In this document: positions 1 to 9,262 of the stretch, in pieces
Position numbering within the stretch: position 1 is the stretch's first letter
Layout: each line of letters opens with the position of its first letter
Origin: Albimonas donghaensis
GTDB lineage: Bacteria; Pseudomonadota; Alphaproteobacteria; Rhodobacterales; Rhodobacteraceae
Assembly (NCBI RefSeq): GCF_900106695.1
Contig: NZ_FNMZ01000001.1
Coordinates: 1,390,842 to 1,454,841, forward strand
Reading direction: 5' to 3'
Length of the DNA: 64,000 bases
Notes under the pieces: generated by a model
Seen by the model: the letters and a program-made list of their open reading frames with translations, nothing else
Databases searched by the model: none
Told to the model about the DNA's origin: nothing
Made by a program: the position numbers and the translations under genes

Positions 1-1
1 G

Positions 2-46
2 CCCCACATGACCGCCTTCAACATCCGCCCGGAGCCCCGCGCATGA
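2..46 (+). CDS. C-terminal end of an upstream gene (partial)
   Basis: An open frame enters from the left edge and stops at a TGA that shares the ATGA (43-46) with the start of the next gene. Only 14 residues (PHMTAFNIRPEPRA) are visible, so no function can be given. The four-base overlap is the same junction type seen at most gene boundaries in this operon, which suggests that the amidohydrolase and transporter operon begins outside the window. Confidence 0.5.
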   Translation, partial: PHMTAFNIRPEPRA

Positions 47-1701
47 CCGAAACCAACGCGGGCGTCCTCGCCGACAAGATCCTCGTCGGCGGCAAGATCT
101 GGTGCGGGCTGGAGGAAGGCTTCGCCGAGGCGCTGGCCATCGCCGGCGACAAGGTGCTGGCCGCCGGGACCCGCGCCGAGATCGAGGCGATGGCCGGCGA
201 CAACACCGAGGTGATCGACCTGGGCGGCAAGCTCGCCACCCCCGGCCTGAACGACGCCCACATGCATCTGCACATGTACGGCTTCAACATGCGCCAGGTG
301 GACCTGCGGGCCCGCGACGGCGTGCGCTCGGTCGAGGCGCTGCTGGACCGGATCAGGGAGGCCGCCGCCAACGCCGAGCCCGGCGCCTGGATCGTCGGCC
401 GGGGCTATGACCACGACAAGCTGGCCGAGCAGCGCCACCCGCACCGCAAGGAGCTGGACGCCGCCGCCCCGGACAACCCGGTCTACATCGTGCGCGCCTG
501 CGGCCATGTCGGCGTCGCCTCGACCCGCGCGCTCAAGATCGCCGAGATCGGCCACAACACCCCCGACCCGTTCGGCGGCACCATCGGCCGGGCCGAGGGC
601 GAGCTGACCGGCTGGCTGGCCGAGACCGCCCGCGAGCCCGTGCATCGCGCCATGCCGGCGCCGACGGTGGACGACATCGTCGACAGCATCGAGTTCGCCG
701 GGAAGAACCTGCTGAGCTACGGCATCACCTCGGTGATGGAGGCGGCCATCGGCATCCGCGACGGCATGGACGAAATGCGCGCCTATCAGAAGGCCCATGC
801 CGCCGGCCGCATCCCGGTGCGGGTTGCGGGCGTCATCATGGGCGATCCGGAAAAGAACCTTCTGGATCAGTGCCATGAAGAGGGGCTGATCACCGGCGTC
901 GGCGACGACATCTTCCGCATTGCGGGCGTGAAGCTGTTTCTCGACGGCTCCGCCGGCGGGCGCACGGCCTATATGAAGACCCCCTACGAGCCGACGGCCG
1001 AAGGCCAGCCGGACAATTACGGCCTGCAATGCCAGACCGCCGAGACCACCGAAGAGATCGTGATGAAGGCCCACAAGTGGGGCTACCAGGTGACCCCGCA
1101 CGCCATCGGCGACGCAGCCATCGAGCAGATCCTGGTGGCCTATGAAAAGGCCCAGGAAGCGCATCCGGTCGAGGATCGCCGCCACCGTATCGAGCATTGC
1201 GGCTGGCTCAGCCCCTCGCAGATCGAGCGCATGGCCAAGCTGGGCGTGATCCCCGGCCCGCAGCCGACCTTCATCTACTTTTTCGGCGACGGCTACGAGG
1301 CCTGCCTGGGCAAGGAGCGTCCGCAGTTCTGCTACCCGATGAAGGCGTTCATGGAGGCGGGCGTGCACCCGTCGGCCTCCACCGACTGCCCGGTCTGCGA
1401 CATCGACCCGTTCGCCAACATCTACGCCATGGTCACCCGCACCACCGACAGCGGCGTGGTGCTGGGCGCGGACCAGCGGCTGACCGTCGCCGAGGCCCTG
1501 CACTGCTACACCTATGAAAGCGCCTACGGCGTGCATGACGAGGCGCGCAAGGGCCGGCTGATCCCGGGCCAGTACGCCGATATCGCCGTGTTCTCGAAGG
1601 ATTTCTTCGAGATCGACCCCAAGGAGATCCTGACCACGGTCTGCGAGATGTCGATGCTCGGCGGCGACGTGGTCTATCGCCGGGAGGACCCTTCCGCATG
1701 A
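43..1701 (+). CDS. YtcJ-like metal-dependent amidohydrolase
   Basis: A 552-residue cytoplasmic amidohydrolase of the YtcJ/amidohydrolase_3 type, expected to hydrolyse an amide, imide or cyclic C-N bond. The metal-binding HxH lies at residues 73-75 in DAHMHLH. Later family motifs are HAIGDAA and HRIEHCGW in the middle and a TDCPV aspartate near residue 450. Length is normal for the group. It starts inside an ATGA overlap with the preceding frame and its stop overlaps the start of the permease, so it is co-translated with an oligopeptide-type importer that may deliver its substrate. The exact substrate cannot be read from sequence. Confidence 0.9.
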   Translation: MTETNAGVLADKILVGGKIWCGLEEGFAEALAIAGDKVLAAGTRAEIEAMAGDNTEVIDLGGKLATPGLNDAHMHLHMYGFNMRQVDLRARDGVRSVEALLDRIREAAANAEPGAWIVGRGYDHDKLAEQRHPHRKELDAAAPDNPVYIVRACGHVGVASTRALKIAEIGHNTPDPFGGTIGRAEGELTGWLAETAREPVHRAMPAPTVDDIVDSIEFAGKNLLSYGITSVMEAAIGIRDGMDEMRAYQKAHAAGRIPVRVAGVIMGDPEKNLLDQCHEEGLITGVGDDIFRIAGVKLFLDGSAGGRTAYMKTPYEPTAEGQPDNYGLQCQTAETTEEIVMKAHKWGYQVTPHAIGDAAIEQILVAYEKAQEAHPVEDRRHRIEHCGWLSPSQIERMAKLGVIPGPQPTFIYFFGDGYEACLGKERPQFCYPMKAFMEAGVHPSASTDCPVCDIDPFANIYAMVTRTTDSGVVLGADQRLTVAEALHCYTYESAYGVHDEARKGRLIPGQYADIAVFSKDFFEIDPKEILTTVCEMSMLGGDVVYRREDPSA

Positions 1702-2636
1702 TTTCGACGATCATCGACCGCCTGCTGCTGTCGATTCCGGTGCTGCTGGGCGTGCTGCTGTTCGGCTTCCTGCTGCTGCAGCTCGTGCCCGGCGATCCGG
1801 CGCGCGTGGTGGCGGGGCCTTCGGCGGCGCCGGACGTGGTGGAGGCGCTGCGCGTCCAGATGGGGCTCGACCAGCCGATCCTGGTGCAGTTCTGGGCCTA
1901 TATGGAGCGGATGTTCACGGGCGACCTCGGGCGCTCGATGATCTCCAACAAGGAAGTCACCGCTGAGCTCGCCGCCGCGATCGGCCCGACGGTGGAGCTG
2001 ATGCTGGCCTGCATGATCTGGTCGATCCCGCTGGGGATCGCCATGGGCACGATGGCGGCGGTCAAGCGGGGCTCGATCGTCGACCGGGCGATCATGGCGA
2101 TCTCGGTCGCGGGCGTGTCGCTGCCGATCTTCTTCGTGGGCCTGCTGGCGGTGCAGTATCTGGGCGTGCTGTGGCTCAACCTGCCCTTCATCGGCCGCGG
2201 CGGTCCGCTGTGGAGCTATGACGGGCTGAGGCACATGATCCTGCCGGCCCTGTCGCTGGGCGCGATCCTGGTCGGGCCGGTGGCGCGCATGACCCGGTCC
2301 TCGGTGCTGGAAGTGCTGAAGCTCGACCATGTGCGCACCGCGCGGGCCAAGGGCCTGTCGGAACGCTCGGTGATCCTGCGTCACGGGCTGCGCAACGCCC
2401 TGATCCCGGTGGTCACGCTGATCGGCCTTCAGGCCGGCTACCTGCTGGGCGGCGCGGTGGTGACCGAGACCATCTTCTCCTGGCCGGGAATCGGCCGGCT
2501 GGTGGTGGGCGCGATCCTGTCGTCGGACTTCACCGTGGCGCAGGGGGCGATCCTGGTGTTCGCGCTGGGCTTCATCGCCATCAACCTGATCGTCGACGTC
2601 CTTTATTCCCTGCTCGACCCGAGGGTTCGCAAATGA
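1698..2636 (+). CDS. ABC transporter permease, DppB/OppB type
   Basis: A 312-residue inner-membrane permease of the peptide/nickel importer family, forming one half of the translocation pore. It has an N-terminal membrane helix (LLLSIPVLLGVLLFGFLLL), several further hydrophobic segments, and the cytoplasmic EAA-like loop RTARAKGLSERSVILRHGLRNA that contacts the ATPases. It overlaps the amidohydrolase before it and the DppC-type permease after it by four bases each. DppB and OppB cannot be separated here, so no symbol is assigned; the neighbouring amidohydrolases argue that the ligand may not be a peptide. Confidence 0.93.
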   Translation: MISTIIDRLLLSIPVLLGVLLFGFLLLQLVPGDPARVVAGPSAAPDVVEALRVQMGLDQPILVQFWAYMERMFTGDLGRSMISNKEVTAELAAAIGPTVELMLACMIWSIPLGIAMGTMAAVKRGSIVDRAIMAISVAGVSLPIFFVGLLAVQYLGVLWLNLPFIGRGGPLWSYDGLRHMILPALSLGAILVGPVARMTRSSVLEVLKLDHVRTARAKGLSERSVILRHGLRNALIPVVTLIGLQAGYLLGGAVVTETIFSWPGIGRLVVGAILSSDFTVAQGAILVFALGFIAINLIVDVLYSLLDPRVRK

Positions 2637-3571
2637 CCATGGCCGCGACCGAAACCCCCGAGCCGAAGACCGAGACGGCCTCCGCCGCCACCCCGGCCGC
2701 GAAGCCCGAGGACGCGCCCCCCCCGCGCCGCGCCTCCTGGGGCCGCCGCCTGATGCGCGACCGCGCCGCGGTGGCGGCGCTGGGGACGCTGGCGATCATC
2801 TGCCTGGCGGCGCTGTTCGCGCCCCTGCTCGCCACGCATGATCCCTACGTCAACACCCGCTCGGTGATGACGCCCCCGGCCTGGCAGACCGGCGGGGACA
2901 TCGCCTACCTGCTGGGCACCGACGGCCAGGGTCGGGACATCTTCTCCCGCCTGCTTTACGGGGCGCGGCTGACGCTGCTGATCGGGCTGATCTCGGTCGG
3001 GCTCGGCGGCTTCGTGGGCTCGATGATCGGGCTGCTGTCGGCCTTCTACCCGAAGATCGACGCCTGGCTGATGCGCTTCATGGACATGCTGCTGTCCTTC
3101 CCCGCCATCCTGCTGGGGCTCGCCCTGGTGGCGGTGATGGGCCAGGGCGCGGTGCCGGTGATCATCGCGCTGGCGATCTCGTCGGTGCCGGACTGCGCGC
3201 GCATCGCGCGGGGCATCGCCTCGGGCGTCATGAAGATGGAGTTCATCGAGGCCGGCCGCGCCGTGGGCCTGTCGGACGCGGCGCTGTTCCGTCGCTACCT
3301 GCTGCGCAACTGCATCTCCTCGATCATGATCTTCATCTCGCTCCGTTTCGGCCAGGTGATCCTGATCGGCGCGGCGCTGTCCTTTCTCGGCCTGGGCGCG
3401 CGTCCGCCGCTGGCCGAGCTCGGCATGATGGCGAGCCAGGGGCGGGACTTCCTGCTTTTCGCGCCGCATATCGCCGTGATCCCTTCCGTCGCGATCTTCG
3501 TCATCGTGCTCGCCGCCAACGTGGCAGGCGACGCGCTTCGCGACGTGCTCGACCCCCGCCTGCAGACCTGA
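2633..3571 (+). CDS. ABC transporter permease, DppC/OppC type
   Basis: A 312-residue partner permease to the DppB-type protein. A polar Ala/Pro-rich cytoplasmic tail of about 35 residues precedes the first membrane helix. The family signature GTDGQGRDIFSRLLYGARLTL follows, then the EAA loop IEAGRAVGLSDAALFRRYLL. It starts in an ATGA overlap with the previous gene. The substrate-binding protein follows after a gap of 101 bases, so this gene ends the first coupled block of the operon. Confidence 0.93.
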   Translation: MTMAATETPEPKTETASAATPAAKPEDAPPPRRASWGRRLMRDRAAVAALGTLAIICLAALFAPLLATHDPYVNTRSVMTPPAWQTGGDIAYLLGTDGQGRDIFSRLLYGARLTLLIGLISVGLGGFVGSMIGLLSAFYPKIDAWLMRFMDMLLSFPAILLGLALVAVMGQGAVPVIIALAISSVPDCARIARGIASGVMKMEFIEAGRAVGLSDAALFRRYLLRNCISSIMIFISLRFGQVILIGAALSFLGLGARPPLAELGMMASQGRDFLLFAPHIAVIPSVAIFVIVLAANVAGDALRDVLDPRLQT

Positions 3572-3591
3572 CCGCCGGGTCGGCAGGCAAA

Positions 3592-3620
3592 CCCCGCGCG
3601 ATCCCGCCGCAGAAGCGGGG
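3592..3620 (+). promoter_or_regulatory. Weak intercistronic hairpin before the binding-protein gene
   Basis: CCCCGC (3592-3597) can pair with GCGGGG (3615-3620) around a 17-base loop, followed by CCGTTT. It lies between the permease stop and the binding-protein start. It could trim or attenuate transcripts so that the binding protein is made in excess, but the stem is short and the T run is poor. Confidence 0.3.
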
Positions 3621-3672
3621 CCGTTTATCACCCTGGACCATGACAATGATCCGACAAGGAGGGCTCCGTCCC

Positions 3673-5259
3673 ATGAAAGTTTCCACCCGGACCCGCAACC
3701 GCCTCGGCCTCGGCGCGGCGCTGGCCGTGTCGCTGCCGGCGCTGGCCTCGGCCCAGACCGTGACCATCCTGCGCCAGCAGGACAGCAACAAGTACGACCC
3801 GCCCGCGATCACCGCGCTGTCGGGCTCCGAGGTCCTGTTCATGATGGGCGACACGCTGGTCGCGCTGAACGAGGACATGCAGACCATCGAGCCGCTGCTC
3901 GCCAAGTCCTGGGACGTCTCCGAGGACGGCAAGACCTACACCTTCCACATCAAGGAAGGCGTCAAGTTCTGCGACGGCAAGCCGATGACCGCCGAGGACA
4001 TCGCCTATTCGATCAACCGCTGGATCTCGCCGGAGCTCAAGTCCGGCGTGGCGTGGCGCGCGGGCGACGTTAAAGAAGTGGTCGCGCTGGACGACTACAC
4101 CCTGAAATACGAGCTCAACGCCCCCTATTCCGAGCTGCTCTACCAGCTGGCCCAGTCCTTCGGGACCGTGGTCGACAAGGAGAACGTCGAGGCGCTCGGC
4201 GCCGATTTCGGCGTGACCGGCTTCAACGGCACCGGCCCGTTCTGCTGGGAAAGCTGGGACCCGCGCAACGAAATGGTCCTGACCAAGCATGAGGGCTACA
4301 ACTGGGGCCCGCCGATGTATGGCGAAGGCGCCGCCAAGGTCGACAAGGTGATCTGGAAGATCGTGCCGGAGGAATCCACCCGCACGGTGGCGCTGCTCAC
4401 CGGCCAGGGCGACGTGTCCTACTACGTGCCCTATATCGGCCTGGGCAAGCTGCGCTCGATGCCCAACATCGAGGTCGTCCGCTCCGACGCCGCGTTCTGG
4501 ACCAACTACATCGGCTTCAAGATCGACAAGCCGGGCGTGAGCGATCCGGCCGTGCGCGAGGCGATCAACCTGGCGGTCAACCGCGAGGCGATGGCCGAGG
4601 ACATGTTCTTCAGCGAGGTCGACCCGGCCTATTCCTACGTCTCCAAGGGCGCGCTGGACTACAACGCCGAAGTCGATGCGCACCTGATCAAGTACGATCC
4701 GGACGCGGCGGTGAAGGTGCTGGAGGACGCCGGCTGGATGCTCAACGCCGACGGCGTGCGCGAGAAGGACGGCGTGACGCTCGAGCCGGTCATCTACACG
4801 TTCACCGGCGAATGGGCCAAGACCTCCGAGGCGGTGCAGGCGGACCTGCTGAAGGTCGGCATCAACATGCAGATCCAGCCCTATGACGCGACGGTCATCT
4901 GGGGCAAGCTCGCCACCCAGGAATTCGACATGTACACCATGGGCTTCCCCTATGTGTCGACCGGTGACGCGCTGAACCTGTACTTCCGTTCGGCCAACAT
5001 CCCCTCGCCGAACCGGATGAACTGGGACGATCCCGAGACCGACAAGCTGCTCGCCGACGCCGCCGCCGCGACGACGGACGAGAAGCGCGCCTCCGACTAC
5101 GGCGACGTGCTGCTGAAGGTGCAGAAGGCCGCCGTCTGGCTGCCGATCTACGAAAAGCCGATGCAGGTCGCCTACGTCAAGAACATGGCCCCGATCAAGC
5201 CGCACAACATCTACGGCGCCGGCCTCTACAAGGGCCTGCAGCTCGCGTTCACGGACTGA
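3673..5259 (+). CDS. Oligopeptide-type ABC substrate-binding protein (SBP_bac_5)
   Basis: A 528-residue periplasmic binding protein of the DppA/OppA family. The ATG at 3673 is chosen because AAGGAGGG at 3656-3663 is well spaced before it and it yields a clean signal peptide (MKVSTRTRNRLGLGAALAVS, cleavage after ALASA). An in-frame ATG at 3640 lacks such a site and would add an unlikely extension. Family features include EPLLAKSWDVSEDGKTYTFH near the N-terminus and AVREAINLAVNREAM in the middle. It supplies ligand to the two upstream permeases and the two ATPases downstream. Confidence 0.94.
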   Translation: MKVSTRTRNRLGLGAALAVSLPALASAQTVTILRQQDSNKYDPPAITALSGSEVLFMMGDTLVALNEDMQTIEPLLAKSWDVSEDGKTYTFHIKEGVKFCDGKPMTAEDIAYSINRWISPELKSGVAWRAGDVKEVVALDDYTLKYELNAPYSELLYQLAQSFGTVVDKENVEALGADFGVTGFNGTGPFCWESWDPRNEMVLTKHEGYNWGPPMYGEGAAKVDKVIWKIVPEESTRTVALLTGQGDVSYYVPYIGLGKLRSMPNIEVVRSDAAFWTNYIGFKIDKPGVSDPAVREAINLAVNREAMAEDMFFSEVDPAYSYVSKGALDYNAEVDAHLIKYDPDAAVKVLEDAGWMLNADGVREKDGVTLEPVIYTFTGEWAKTSEAVQADLLKVGINMQIQPYDATVIWGKLATQEFDMYTMGFPYVSTGDALNLYFRSANIPSPNRMNWDDPETDKLLADAAAATTDEKRASDYGDVLLKVQKAAVWLPIYEKPMQVAYVKNMAPIKPHNIYGAGLYKGLQLAFTD

Positions 5260-5271
5260 TCCGACGCGATC

Positions 5272-5307
5272 GCGCGGCGCGGGGGCCTTCGGGCCGTCGC
5301 GCCGCGC
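5272..5307 (+). terminator. UUCG-capped hairpin downstream of the binding-protein gene
   Basis: A 10-bp arm (5272-5281 with 5298-5307), a two-base internal loop, a 4-bp GGCC/GGCC arm and a TTCG tetraloop (5288-5291) form a very stable hairpin 12 bases after the stop. No T run follows, so it is more likely a 3'-end stabiliser or partial attenuator than a full terminator. It sits between the abundant binding-protein message and the rest of the operon. Confidence 0.6.
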
Positions 5308-5401
5308 CCCCGATCCCGCGCCGCCCGCCCCGGCGGACGGCGCCCCCCTGCCCGACCGTTTTCCAACCGACCGACACGACCATCCGGAGCCCAGAGCCAG
5401 C

Positions 5402-6859
5402 ATGACCGAGACCGCCGCCGCCATCACCGTCATCCGCGACGCCGCCTGGATCGTGGCCTGGGACGAGGCCGGCGCCCGGCACGTCTACAAGCAGCGCGAG
5501 GACGTCGCCTTCCAGGGCGACCGCATCCTGCAGGTCGGCGGCAAGTACGAAGGCCCCGCGACCCGCGAGATCGACGGCCGCGACATGCTGGTGTCGCCCG
5601 GCTTCGTCAACGTGCACTCGCACCCCTCCTCCGAGCCGATGAACAAGGGCATGCTGGACGAGCTCGGCTCGAAGCGGCTCTACATGTCGTCGCTCTACGA
5701 ATTCATGCCGCTGTTCAGGCCGGACCCCGAGGGCGTGCAGCACTGCGTGCGCGTCGCCCTGTCGGAACTGCTGATGTCCGGTGTCACCACGGTCTGCGAC
5801 CTGTCGGTGCCCTATGAGGGCTGGCTGGACCTGCTGGCCGAGAGCGGGATCCGCGCCTACGCCGCGCCCATGTACCGCTCCGCCCGCTGGTTCACCAAGA
5901 ACGGCCACGTCGTGGAATACGAGTGGGACGAAGCCCAGGGCGAGCGCGACATGGACGCCGCCATGGCCGTGGTCGAGGCCGCGCAGTCCCATGCCTGCGG
6001 GCGGCTCGGGGGCATCGTCTCCCCCTCCCAGATCGACACCTGCACGCCGGAGCTGATCCAGGCGAGCCACGCCGAAGCGAAGAAGCGCGGCGTGAAGATG
6101 ACCCTGCACGCGGCCCAGTCGATGGTGGAGTTCCACGAGATCACGCGCCGCCACGGCATGACCCCGATCCAGTGGCTCGACAGCCTCGGCGTGCTGGACG
6201 ACAACCTGATCATCGGCCATGGCATCTTCCTCAACGACCATCCCTCGGCCAACTGGCCGCTGGCGGATGATTTCGAGATGCTCAAGGCCTCCGGCGCCGC
6301 GGTCGCGCACTGCCCCACCGTTTTCCAGCGCCGCGGCATCACCATGCGCACCGTCGGGCGGTATCTGCGCAACGGGATCAAGGTGGGCATCGGCACCGAC
6401 ACCTATCCCCACAACATGCTGGAAGAGCAGCGCAACGCCCTGTTCAACTCCCGCGTCATGTCGCAGAACGTCTACGACATCCGCACCGAGCAGGTGTTCG
6501 ACGCGGCCACCACGGGCGGCGCGGCGATCCTGAACCGCGACGACATCGGGCGGCTGGCCCCCGGCGCCAAGGCGGACCTGTTCCTCGCCGACCTGACCCA
6601 TCGCGCCATGCGCCCGATGCGCGACCCCGTCTCCACCCTGATCTACGTCGCCGCCGAGCGCGCCGTGACCGACGTCTTCGTCGACGGCCGCCAGGTGGTG
6701 AAGGATCGCGACGTGGTGGCCTTCGACCTCGACCGCGCCCTGGACGGGCTCGAGGCCGCGCAGCGCCGGGCCGAGGCGCAGTTCCGTCAGCTCGACTTCG
6801 CCGGTCGGTCCCATGCCGAGGCCGCCCCCTACGTCTTCTCCAACGAGGGCGCCGAATGA
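5402..6859 (+). CDS. Amidohydrolase, cytosine deaminase/chlorohydrolase (TrzN/AtzA) type
   Basis: A 485-residue cytoplasmic hydrolase of the subtype that usually deaminates or dechlorinates N-heterocycles. Metal ligands are visible as VHSHP (H72 and H74), a histidine in TLHAAQ near 236, a histidine in IIGHGIF near 272 and an aspartate in GIGTDTYP near 333. It differs clearly from the YtcJ-like enzyme at the start of the operon. Its stop overlaps the following ATPase start by ATGA, so it belongs to the same transport operon and probably acts on the imported compound or a product of it. Guanine- or triazine-type substrates are possible but not shown. Confidence 0.88.
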   Translation: MTETAAAITVIRDAAWIVAWDEAGARHVYKQREDVAFQGDRILQVGGKYEGPATREIDGRDMLVSPGFVNVHSHPSSEPMNKGMLDELGSKRLYMSSLYEFMPLFRPDPEGVQHCVRVALSELLMSGVTTVCDLSVPYEGWLDLLAESGIRAYAAPMYRSARWFTKNGHVVEYEWDEAQGERDMDAAMAVVEAAQSHACGRLGGIVSPSQIDTCTPELIQASHAEAKKRGVKMTLHAAQSMVEFHEITRRHGMTPIQWLDSLGVLDDNLIIGHGIFLNDHPSANWPLADDFEMLKASGAAVAHCPTVFQRRGITMRTVGRYLRNGIKVGIGTDTYPHNMLEEQRNALFNSRVMSQNVYDIRTEQVFDAATTGGAAILNRDDIGRLAPGAKADLFLADLTHRAMRPMRDPVSTLIYVAAERAVTDVFVDGRQVVKDRDVVAFDLDRALDGLEAAQRRAEAQFRQLDFAGRSHAEAAPYVFSNEGAE

Positions 6860-7875
6860 CCGCCAAAGCCTCATCTCCCGCCGTCGATCCCGACGCGCCG
6901 CTGCTCGAGGTCAAGGACCTCAAGGTCCATTTCCATACCGAGACCGGGGTGTTCCGGGCGGTGGACGGGGTGTCGTTCTCGGTCCGCCGCGGGGCCACGC
7001 TGGGCATCGTGGGCGAATCCGGCTGCGGCAAGTCGGTGACCAGCCTCGGCATCATGCGCCTGATCGCCCAGCCGCCGGGCCGCTACGCCGGCGGCGAGGT
7101 GAAGTTCGAGGGCCGCGACATCCTCAAGATCTCCGAGCGCGAGATGCGGGGCCTGCGCGGCGGCCGCATGGGGATGATCTTCCAGGAGCCGATGACCTCG
7201 CTGAACCCGGTCTACACGATCGGCGACCAGATCATCGAAAGCCTGCGCGCCCATGGCGTCGCCGACCGCAAGGCCGCCCGCAAGCGCGCCATCGAGATGC
7301 TGGACCTGGTGAAGCTGCCCTCCCCCGAGACGCGGGTGGACGACTTCCCCCACCAGTTGTCGGGCGGACAGCGGCAGCGGGCGATGATCGCGCTGGCGCT
7401 GGTCAACGACCCCGAGCTGCTGATCGCCGATGAGCCGACCACCGCGCTCGACGTCACCGTGCAGGCGCAGATCCTGAGCCTGATGCGCGACCTGCGCGAG
7501 CGCACGGGCGCGGCCATCGTGCTGATCACCCATGACCTCGGCGTGGTGGCCGAAACCTGCGACGACGTCGTGGTCATGTATGCCGGCCAGGTGGTGGAGA
7601 AGGCGCCGGTGGCGGAGCTGTTCTCCGGCCCGCAGCATCCCTACACGCTGGGGCTGATGGCCGCCGTGCCGCGGCTCGACGCGCAGACCGACCGGCTGGA
7701 GACCATTCCCGGCTCGGTCCCTCCGCCCTATCTCCAGCTTCCCGGCTGCCGCTTCGCCTCGCGCTGCCCGCTGGCCACCGACCATTGCCGCGCCGCGCCG
7801 CCGCCGCTGCGGGAGATCGGCCCCGGCCGCTCCGTCGCCTGCTGGCGCGCCCCCATCGAGGAGATCGCCGCATGA
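6856..7875 (+). CDS. ABC transporter ATPase, DppD/OppD type
   Basis: A 339-residue ATPase that powers the peptide-type importer. Walker A is GESGCGKS near residues 52-59, the signature is LSGGQRQR, and Walker B is [12 protein letters not shown]. The C-terminal oligopeptide-transporter segment with spaced cysteines is present ([15 protein letters not shown]). It is coupled by ATGA overlaps to the amidohydrolase before it and the second ATPase after it. Confidence 0.94.
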   Translation: MTAKASSPAVDPDAPLLEVKDLKVHFHTETGVFRAVDGVSFSVRRGATLGIVGESGCGKSVTSLGIMRLIAQPPGRYAGGEVKFEGRDILKISEREMRGLRGGRMGMIFQEPMTSLNPVYTIGDQIIESLRAHGVADRKAARKRAIEMLDLVKLPSPETRVDDFPHQLSGGQRQRAMIALALVNDPELLIADEPTTALDVTVQAQILSLMRDLRERTGAAIVLITHDLGVVAETCDDVVVMYAGQVVEKAPVAELFSGPQHPYTLGLMAAVPRLDAQTDRLETIPGSVPPPYLQLPGCRFASRCPLATDHCRAAPPPLREIGPGRSVACWRAPIEEIAA

Positions 7876-8969
7876 GCGCCGCTTCCGTCCCCTCCGGCAA
7901 GGCGCCGGTGCTCGAAGTCGAAGGCCTGACCAAGCATTTCCCGATGAAGGGCGGCCTGTTCGGCCGCACCACCGGCGCCGTGCAGGCGGTGACCGACGTG
8001 TCGTTCTCGGTCGCGCCCGGCGAAACCCTGGCCATCGTCGGCGAATCCGGCTGCGGCAAGTCCACGACGGGCCGCGCCCTGCTGCGGCTGCTGGAGCCCG
8101 ACAGCGGCGCCGTCAGGCTGGACGGGGAGGACATCATCGCCCTGTCGCCCAGCCGGCTCCAGGCCGCGCGGCGGCAGATGCAGATGGTGTTCCAGGACCC
8201 GTTCGGCAGCCTCAACCCGCGCATGAACGTGCGCGAGACGCTGATGGAGCCGATCCTGCTGCATGGCGTCGCCACCGGGGCGGCGGCGGAGAAGCGGGTG
8301 TCCGAGCTGCTCAAGACCGTGGGCCTGTCGGACTACCACGCCGACCGCTTCCCGCATGAATTCTCCGGCGGCCAGCGCCAGCGCATCTGCATCGCCCGGG
8401 CCCTGTCGACCCGGCCGCGGCTGATCGTGTGCGACGAGCCCGTCTCGGCGCTGGACGTGTCGGTGCAGGCGCAGATCGTGAACCTGCTGCAGGATCTGCA
8501 GAAGCAGTTCGGCATGGCCTATGTGTTCATCTCCCACGACCTCGCGGTGGTGCGCCATATCGCGAAGCGGGTGGCGGTGATGTATCTGGGCCGGGTGGTG
8601 GAGCTGGCCGACGCGACCGAGATCTTCGCGCGTCCGCACCACCCCTACACCCGCGCCCTGATCGCCGCCGCGCCCAAGCCCGTGCCCGGCGCGGTGCTGG
8701 GGCGCGAGGAGGTGAAGGGCGACGCGCCCTCCGCCCTGCGTCCGCCCTCCGGCTGCGCCTTCCACCCGCGCTGCCCGATGGCCCAGGACCGCTGCAGGAC
8801 CGAGCGGCCCGAGCTGCGCCGCGTCGGCGGCGCCATGGCCGCCTGCCATTTCGCCGAGGCGGTGGCCGACATGGGCGCCCAGGTCGAGGCCGCGCGCCCC
8901 GACGCCCTGCTGCGTCGGCTGGACGTTCTGGCCAAGGCCCGCGCGGAGGCCGCCCAGCCCGCCGCCTGA
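7872..8969 (+). CDS. ABC transporter ATPase, DppF/OppF type
   Basis: The second ATPase of the importer, 365 residues. The start at 7872 is chosen because it forms the operon's usual ATGA overlap and gives a family-like N-terminus ([19 protein letters not shown]); a longer in-frame reading to 7785 lies inside the preceding gene. Walker A is GESGCGKST, the signature FSGGQRQR and Walker B IVCDEPVSALD. The C-terminal cysteine cluster SGCAFHPRCPMAQDRC is typical. It is the last gene before a strong terminator. Confidence 0.94.
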   Translation: MSAASVPSGKAPVLEVEGLTKHFPMKGGLFGRTTGAVQAVTDVSFSVAPGETLAIVGESGCGKSTTGRALLRLLEPDSGAVRLDGEDIIALSPSRLQAARRQMQMVFQDPFGSLNPRMNVRETLMEPILLHGVATGAAAEKRVSELLKTVGLSDYHADRFPHEFSGGQRQRICIARALSTRPRLIVCDEPVSALDVSVQAQIVNLLQDLQKQFGMAYVFISHDLAVVRHIAKRVAVMYLGRVVELADATEIFARPHHPYTRALIAAAPKPVPGAVLGREEVKGDAPSALRPPSGCAFHPRCPMAQDRCRTERPELRRVGGAMAACHFAEAVADMGAQVEAARPDALLRRLDVLAKARAEAAQPAA

Positions 8970-8994
8970 ACGCCGCGCCCGTTCCCGTCAATCA

Positions 8995-9030
8995 CGCCCC
9001 CCTCCCCCTTTGCGGGGAGGGGGGCGTTTT
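8995..9030 (+). terminator. Intrinsic terminator of the peptide-type transporter operon
   Basis: A perfect 13-bp stem (CGCCCCCCTCCCC, 8995-9007, with its complement at 9014-9026), a six-base loop and a TTTT run at 9027-9030. It lies 25 bases after the last ATPase gene and closes the operon. Confidence 0.9.
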
Positions 9031-9049
9031 CGTTTGTCCGGACAGGTCA

Positions 9050-9140
9050 TCGCCTATTTTTCGGGCGCCTGGATCGCCAATCCATAACCTACGCCAATTT
9101 ATAAATCGGAAAATAAATCAAAGATTATGTTTTCGGCATG
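9050..9140 (+). promoter_or_regulatory. AT-rich promoter region with a possible LysR-type dyad
   Basis: A local AT-rich island in very GC-rich DNA, just upstream of the amino-acid-type importer. It contains ATAA (9084-9087) and TTAT (9099-9102) separated by 11 bases, a dyad that a LysR-type protein could bind; a LysR gene lies at the end of this gene set. No confident -35/-10 pair could be assigned. The rest of the 293-base gap (8970-9262) holds the terminator above and nothing else I recognise. Confidence 0.35.
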
Positions 9141-9262
9141 GTGCGCCGCAGCGAAACCGTCATAATCCGAGTCGTCCCGTCGGCCCGACCCGCCGGCGCG
9201 GACCAATTCCACGGACAAACGGCCCGAAACGCGGCCCGAGACGACAGCAAGGAGGCTCCCAC

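Noticed and set aside
3640..3672. Earlier ATG for the peptide-type binding protein
   Set aside because: It lacks a ribosome site and would put 11 polar residues before a perfect signal peptide; AAGGAGGG precedes the ATG at 3673.
8429..9262. Upstream extension of the amino-acid-type binding protein
   Set aside because: It would run through the ATPase gene and a strong terminator; the start at 9263 has a good ribosome site and a signal peptide.
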